From positions 259,003,196-259,067,195 of the forward strand of contig OZ010793.1 in the NCBI GenBank assembly GCA_963932465.1: DNA of 64,000 bases, read 5' to 3'. This stretch comes from Maratus speciosus. Lineage: Eukaryota; Arthropoda; Arachnida; Araneae; Salticidae. Shown in pieces: positions 53,601 through 59,600 of this stretch. Every line of letters starts with the position of its first letter. Within the stretch, counting starts at the first letter, position 1. The position numbers and the translations under genes were made by a program. The notes under the pieces are model-generated. The model was not told the DNA's origin. It ran no database searches and saw only the letters and a program-made list of their open reading frames with translations.

Positions 53601-56600
53601 ACATTTTAGTGCCTTAGTATTTGGCAATTTGTAGAAAGAAGGTAACCATGTTATAATCCTTTTACATCCTTTATTTTAATTATTTTCTAAATACATTTAT
53701 GTTTTCACAATCTTAAAAACGTTGATCTATAAATTTTATTATAATTTTATGGATTTTTTAATTATTTGAAATGGAGTACTTGGAATTTTTCAGAACATTT
53801 CTGTGCCTTAATATTGTTTATTTTGCAGACTATCTCTTATTAAAAAAGGCAGGGGCAATTTACAAATGATCACAAAAGTCGTCGTCGGCGCTAGTTTCGC
53901 AATGCATCTCGCCGATCGCCAGACCAGTCTCCAGACATCGGTTCTGACCGATGTGGAGACAAACTCAAACCATATTCTATGATTCAAACCCATGATTACC
54001 GCTTCACGAATATCAACTTCCACATTCATGGGAAGTAAATGTGCATGCGCAGAAAATCGGCGATCGTTTGGGATGAAACCGATTCAACTTGGAGAAAAAT
54101 TCAGGTTTCAAGATTCTATGACCATCTCTTTCTTCATTCAGAGCAAAGATTTACTCTATGCGATATCACTTTTTTTTTTTAACAACCTTGAAAAATCTTC
54201 AGTGTTCTACAACAAAAAGAAATTTATTTTCCATTTTGCAGATTTTGATTAGGTAAGTGAAATTATGTAGATTATTTTTTTTAATTTCTTTGATTGATTG
54301 ATTATTATAGATATTAGAAATTGCTTGAATACTTTAGTTACACCTAAGGAATTTTTGTGTTTAACAATCCACTTGCATCAATCTGAAAATTTTAAATTAT
54401 TTTATATTGCATAAAGAATTAACATTCTGATATTATTTTCTAATGATAACAAAGTTTATTTTTTAAATATCATTATTAGAAATTAGTTCACACATCTATA
54501 AAATTTACAGCATGTTTCAATAAACTTGAACAGTTTATTATTATTTTTTTTTAAATATCATATTATTTAGGTCGTTGATTTGTAATAATAATAAAAAAAA
54601 ATGGCTTTAAAATAAAAGAAATAATGCATCATTTTATAACTTAAAAATGTAAATTGAAATTCAAAGCTCCAAATTTCTCTTTCAATTTTATTATTTTATT
54701 TTTTAAGTCTTTTTTTTTTTTTTTTTTACCCTCTTCTAAATTAAGTACTGAATTGTATGTTATTACACAAGGGGATTTTATTATTCATACAGATATTTTA
54801 ATAAGAACTGGAGAAGTCTTTTTTTTTTGTTTTTTAATTTTTACTTTGCTATTTTCTGATGATAATAAAGTTAATTTTTTAAATATTGTTACTGAAAATT
54901 AACTGACACACTTAAATTTACAAAATGTTTCGATCCAAGAGCTGAAAATATCTTTTTGTTATTACTTTTAAGGTAAAAAATTATTTGATTTTTTTTTTTT
55001 TTAAATGCCTATTGATTTCTTATAGAAATCTGAAAATTTATTTTTAAAATAAATGAAGTAATGCATGATACAATAACTTTAAAACGCTAATGTAAAATTC
55101 AAGGCCTGTAGCTCTGCATAATGACCTTGGATTTTTAAATTTTAGAGGGTGTTGGGGAGGGGAGGGAAATTCTGATTAAACAAGTTTATATTCTTTGATT
55201 GATTAAAAATTTTTCTGTCCATTTATTGAAGGATGGTCTTCCCTCATTAATTTTGGGTGTATCTTAGGTCATATATAAGGGGAACATGGGTTGCGCCTCT
55301 CCCTCCCTCAATTTCATTTACAAGTTTATCCGTTGATAGAATTATCCAATTGTTTTCAATTTTTTTATGCCCATTTATTGGAAGGTTGGGTTTCCCTCAC
55401 TAATTTTGGGGGAATCTTAGGTCAGATATAAGGGGAATACGGGTTGCCCCTCCCCTTTCCCTAATTTCATTTAAACAAGTTTATTCTTTCCTTTGATTGC
55501 ACTATCCAATTGTTTTCAAATTTTTTATGCTCATTTACAGGAAGGGTGGTCTTCCCTCACTAATTAGCTTCCCTCATTTTGGGGGTAATATGGGTTGCCC
55601 CTCTCCTTCTGTCAATTTCATTTACAAGTTTATCCGTTGATAGAATTATCCAATTGTTTTCAATTTTTTTATGCCCATTTATTGGAAGGTTGGGTTTCCC
55701 TCACTAATTTTTGGGGAATCTTAGGTCAGATATAAGGGGAATACGGGTTGCCCCTCCCCTTTCCCTAATTTCATTTAAACAAGTTTATTCTTTCCTTTGA
55801 TTGCACTATCCAATTGTTTTCAAATTTTTTATGCTCATTTACAGGAAGGGTGGTCTTCCCTCACTAATTAGCTTCCCTCATTTTGGGGGTATCTTGGGTC
55901 ATATATAAGGGGAATATGGGTTGCCCCTCTCCTTCTGTCAATTTCATTTACAAGTTTATCTGTTGATAGAATTATCCAATTGTTATCAAAATATTTACAG
56001 GGATCACTCTAGAACATAAAAAAGGGCAGGGCGCAAAAAAAATCAAGACTGATATACTAATGCCATTATTTGAAAGATATGAAAGTGAGCCTTTATTAAG
56101 CTTATTAAGGATGTCTTCATTCTGTGATCCAAGATTTAGATTAGGTTTCACTGATTCCGCTTTAGAGATTAAGGAAATTGCAATGCAATATTTAAATGAT
56201 TTATATTTAAATCAAGATGATGAGTCAAGTGTTAGGGAAATCACTGTACCTGTTGCTACTCAGAATAAGGGTTTATCAAAGTTGTTACAAGATGAAGATG
56301 AGCCATCACATGAGCCAACTTTAAATCCAAGAAAAAAATCAGAAATGGAAATAAATAACTATTTAGCAATGCCTAAAATAAGCTTGGATGAAAATCCATT
56401 GATATGGTGGAAATCTCATCAAAATAGTTTTCCAAAATTAAAATCATTGGCTAGGAAGTTAGCATTTCAAGGAACGAGCGTTCCTTCAGAGAGAGTATTT
56501 AGTACTAGTGGCAACGTTATAACAAAGCACAGATCTTCATTGTTACCAAAGAATGCAGAAATGCAGGTGTTTTTATCACAAAATAAACATATTATTTGAA

Positions 56601-59600
56601 AGCAAGTTTTCTTTTATGTGCAAGTGCATTAAATAATATTAACATAACCTTTGAGAAGTGAATGTTGAAAAATCTTTTTTCTAAATTTACAAAACATTGT
56701 TGATGTATATATTTATAAATAAATAATTATTTTAGTTCATATTTTATAGTGCATGTGTTTGTTTTATGTCACATGTTTGTGTTATTCCATAAATTTACTT
56801 TAATTTTTTGTATAAATGATCAAAAATAGCAGTAATAGAAGTTTATGATTACAGTTGCAATCAATGGCAGTGCATCTAATGCTTAACTGCAGATGCTCTT
56901 AACCCCCCACCTTTTTTTTTTTAAAAAAAGTAAGTAAAATATAACATTAAATAAATTTATAAATTAAAAGAGTTAGTAAATATAATAATTTTGCTGGCAA
57001 CTGAGAAGTGAATAAACCACGAGATACCATTTGTAACAAGTCAAACATCGCGATGCATCGTAACATCGGGATTTTACTCTGTCGATGCATCACGATGTAT
57101 AAATTTAGACATCGCCCAGTCCTACTCGTAAGTGCTCTCCGGCCCATATTACTTAGCATAAATGAATAGTGGCATTTTATGCATTTTGCTCTATACACAT
57201 CATTAGGCACTTCTCTAATCCAATCCTTAAACTCTGGATTATTAAGCCAATCAACTTGAAACTACGTCACCATAAATAACTAGTGTTTTTATCCGAATCA
57301 AAGCAAGAAAATATGACCGTCTGCACATTCGATTGCGAGTGGAGTCCGATCCAAAATAACACGCGGTATGCAGACGCGATTTCGTTTTGTAACGTAGAGG
57401 TGTACAAGTGCATGAACAGTTATTGAAAAATGATTATTCCATATTCAGGTGCGAAGTCACAATAAAAAAGTAATACCATTTAGCGACGCAATCACTTTTT
57501 CAATACAAGATAAACAAGACATTGCAAGACAGCGGGAGCGGGCTGAGGTGGGGCAGCAACTGAGTTGCCCATAGCCGAAGAAGTGGCTTCATGACATCGG
57601 TACCAATCAGATAAAAGCGTTTTCTCCTTCACCACTCCCAAGTTAAATTGAGAAGTAGCCGCGCTTCGAATGGAAAATGCATAATGAAAGACCGTTCGCA
57701 CTATTACAGAAAAAGAAAAATGACAACACATTTTTCCCTGATTTTAAGCAGAATTCCCCGATTTTTCCAGAAATCTTAAATTCCCTGACATTTCCCTGTT
57801 TTCCAGGTCTGTGGTCACCCTGTAAATCCAAACCCGATAAAATTTATGTGAAGTGCAGCGATTAATTTTTCAAAACATATTCTGGGTGGTTCAGTTCCTT
57901 AAGATTTTTCCTTTCTAAAAAAAAAAAAATAATAATAATAATAAATTCCATGCTAAATACTTACACATTATAGTAATCGTTGTTCCCAAAATACATTCCT
58001 GAAACTACTCAAAAAAGTTGCATAAATGGAATAAAATATTCCATTTAAAAGAGAAACTTATGTAAACATTTTTTTCCCTTTTTAAAGTCTAAAAAAACTT
58101 CATTCTGGAACAACACCTCAATCAACTTCATTTACATAATTTTCGGATGGTCATAGAATAAGCTGACATTTTATTTGATAGGTCTTCCACTCAGCAGTTC
58201 TGAAATCATAAGGGTTTAAATAAACAAAATGCCTGAAGATTAAATTTACACCCCCCTCCCCCCCCCTATATGTTTTCAAAATTTTCTTTGCATTTCTGCA
58301 TCAATCCTGAGAATGCCCAGAACTGTATTAAAAAAGGTGGAATTCCTCCTTTAGGAGGAACTCTTTCATGCCTGGTGACAACATACATGCCTACATTGTA
58401 AAGACTATAATCAGGTGTAAACTGGTTAAATTTCAGGAGAAAACTCCTGAAACTCAGGAGTCAAATATTAAGGTTTCAGAAGTCTTACATAATTCTTTTC
58501 AAGCTATACTCTTTTTAACATTTTTAACAAATATTTTCAGAATTCTCATCAGCATTTGAGTTTATCCATAAAAACATAATTAAAATTAAAAAGGTTAATT
58601 TACGTTATAAGTACGAATAATTTTTTGTAAAACTTATAAAAAGGAATTTTTTTTCCATCCCTACACATACATAGCAAGATTCATGATTGATAATTGTGTG
58701 AAATTATGCGACTGACAGACAAAATGCAACAGACAATTTTTTCTCTTGCTAATGGAAGAAATTTGTTATTTTATTTGTGGCCTGTAACAAAATTCTTGTT
58801 TTTTATTAACATCTGATTGAAGATTTACATATTTTTCCATGACTGAATGACTAATTTTGTAAATATTTGCAGACTGATGCAAAAAAAAAAAATTGCAATT
58901 TGTTTTTGTGACCTTTTGACGAAATTTGTGGATTTTTTTGCGATCTTTTGATGAAATTTGTGGGGATTTTCTCAATCGTTTGGCGAAATTTATGGTTTTC
59001 CGTGATCTTTTGACAAAATTTGTGCTTTTCCCGTGATTTTCTGACGAAATTTGATTTTTGAGATTCTTTCAAATTTTCGTTTATTCCGCAATCCTTTGAC
59101 GAAAGTGATTTTTCTGCAAACAATTGACATAATTTATTTTTTCCTGCGACCATTTGTCAAAAATTCACGATATTTTTTATGTCCGAATTTTCAGAAATGA
59201 ATGCCTTAAATTTTCGGAAAATTCAGAACAGAATCACCTTTAAGTTTAAACCTGCTTTTGTGTTAACTTGGCATAATAAAATATTTTAGCTAGGAAATCT
59301 CTGCAAAGTTCTTGCAGGCTACATAGCCATGTAATCCCCCCTTTTTTTTTAAATAATTCAAAACTAGTCTATTTTTTTTTTTAATTCACACACATCATCC
59401 AACTTCTACAAATTCTTAAAATTAAGCATTCCAATCTTAAAATAAAGTTTGTCAACTCAGTGTTGCCTCTATTGAAGCAGTTAACACTTTCAGATCTCAT
59501 CTATTTCAATCTTACATCTCCGCCTGGACTGATCATATTTGGTACTTAGTTTCGATTAATGGAAAACAGCAACCTGAGTGACACTCGGGCTTAGATCTAA

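Larger units (their letters stand above)
52023..57124 (+). mobile_element. 5.1-kb hAT element inserted in the zinc finger of another hAT, 8-bp target duplication
   Basis: It begins TAGTACTGGGCGATG and ends CATCGCCCAGTCCTA. CTCGTAAG is duplicated exactly at 52015-52022 and 57125-57132. Removing the element and one CTCGTAAG restores the outer zinc-finger frame (RALT-SHANG). Subterminal DNA has many CGATGCATCG-like motifs at both ends. One transposase exon survives at 56060-56599; the rest is AT-rich filler. Confidence 0.92.
51060..57250 (-). pseudogene. Decayed hAT-like transposase with N-terminal zinc finger (interrupted)
   Basis: Right part (57250-57125): [20 protein letters not shown], then [10 protein letters not shown] and NMGRRALT. 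Left part (from 52022 down): [12 protein letters not shown]. Together they form a C2H2/BED-like finger (C..C...H....H). Further down: [52 protein letters not shown], then [25 protein letters not shown] and [18 protein letters not shown], in more than one frame with several stops. These are the order and landmarks of a zinc-finger hAT transposase family common in animal genomes. The C-terminal dimerisation domain is missing. Confidence 0.82.
51036..57822 (-). mobile_element. hAT-like element with CAGGGTGACCACAG ends, 5-bp target duplication, split by a second hAT
   Basis: The ends CAGGGTGACCACAGA and TCTGTGGTCACCCTG are perfectly inverted. TAAAT is duplicated at 51031-51035 and 57823-57827. 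Subterminal ATTTCCCTGA motifs occur on both sides, as in the MITEs at 1123 and 23927. The length is 6.8 kb, of which 5.1 kb is a later insertion, leaving about 1.7 kb with a decayed transposase on the minus strand. Confidence 0.85.
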
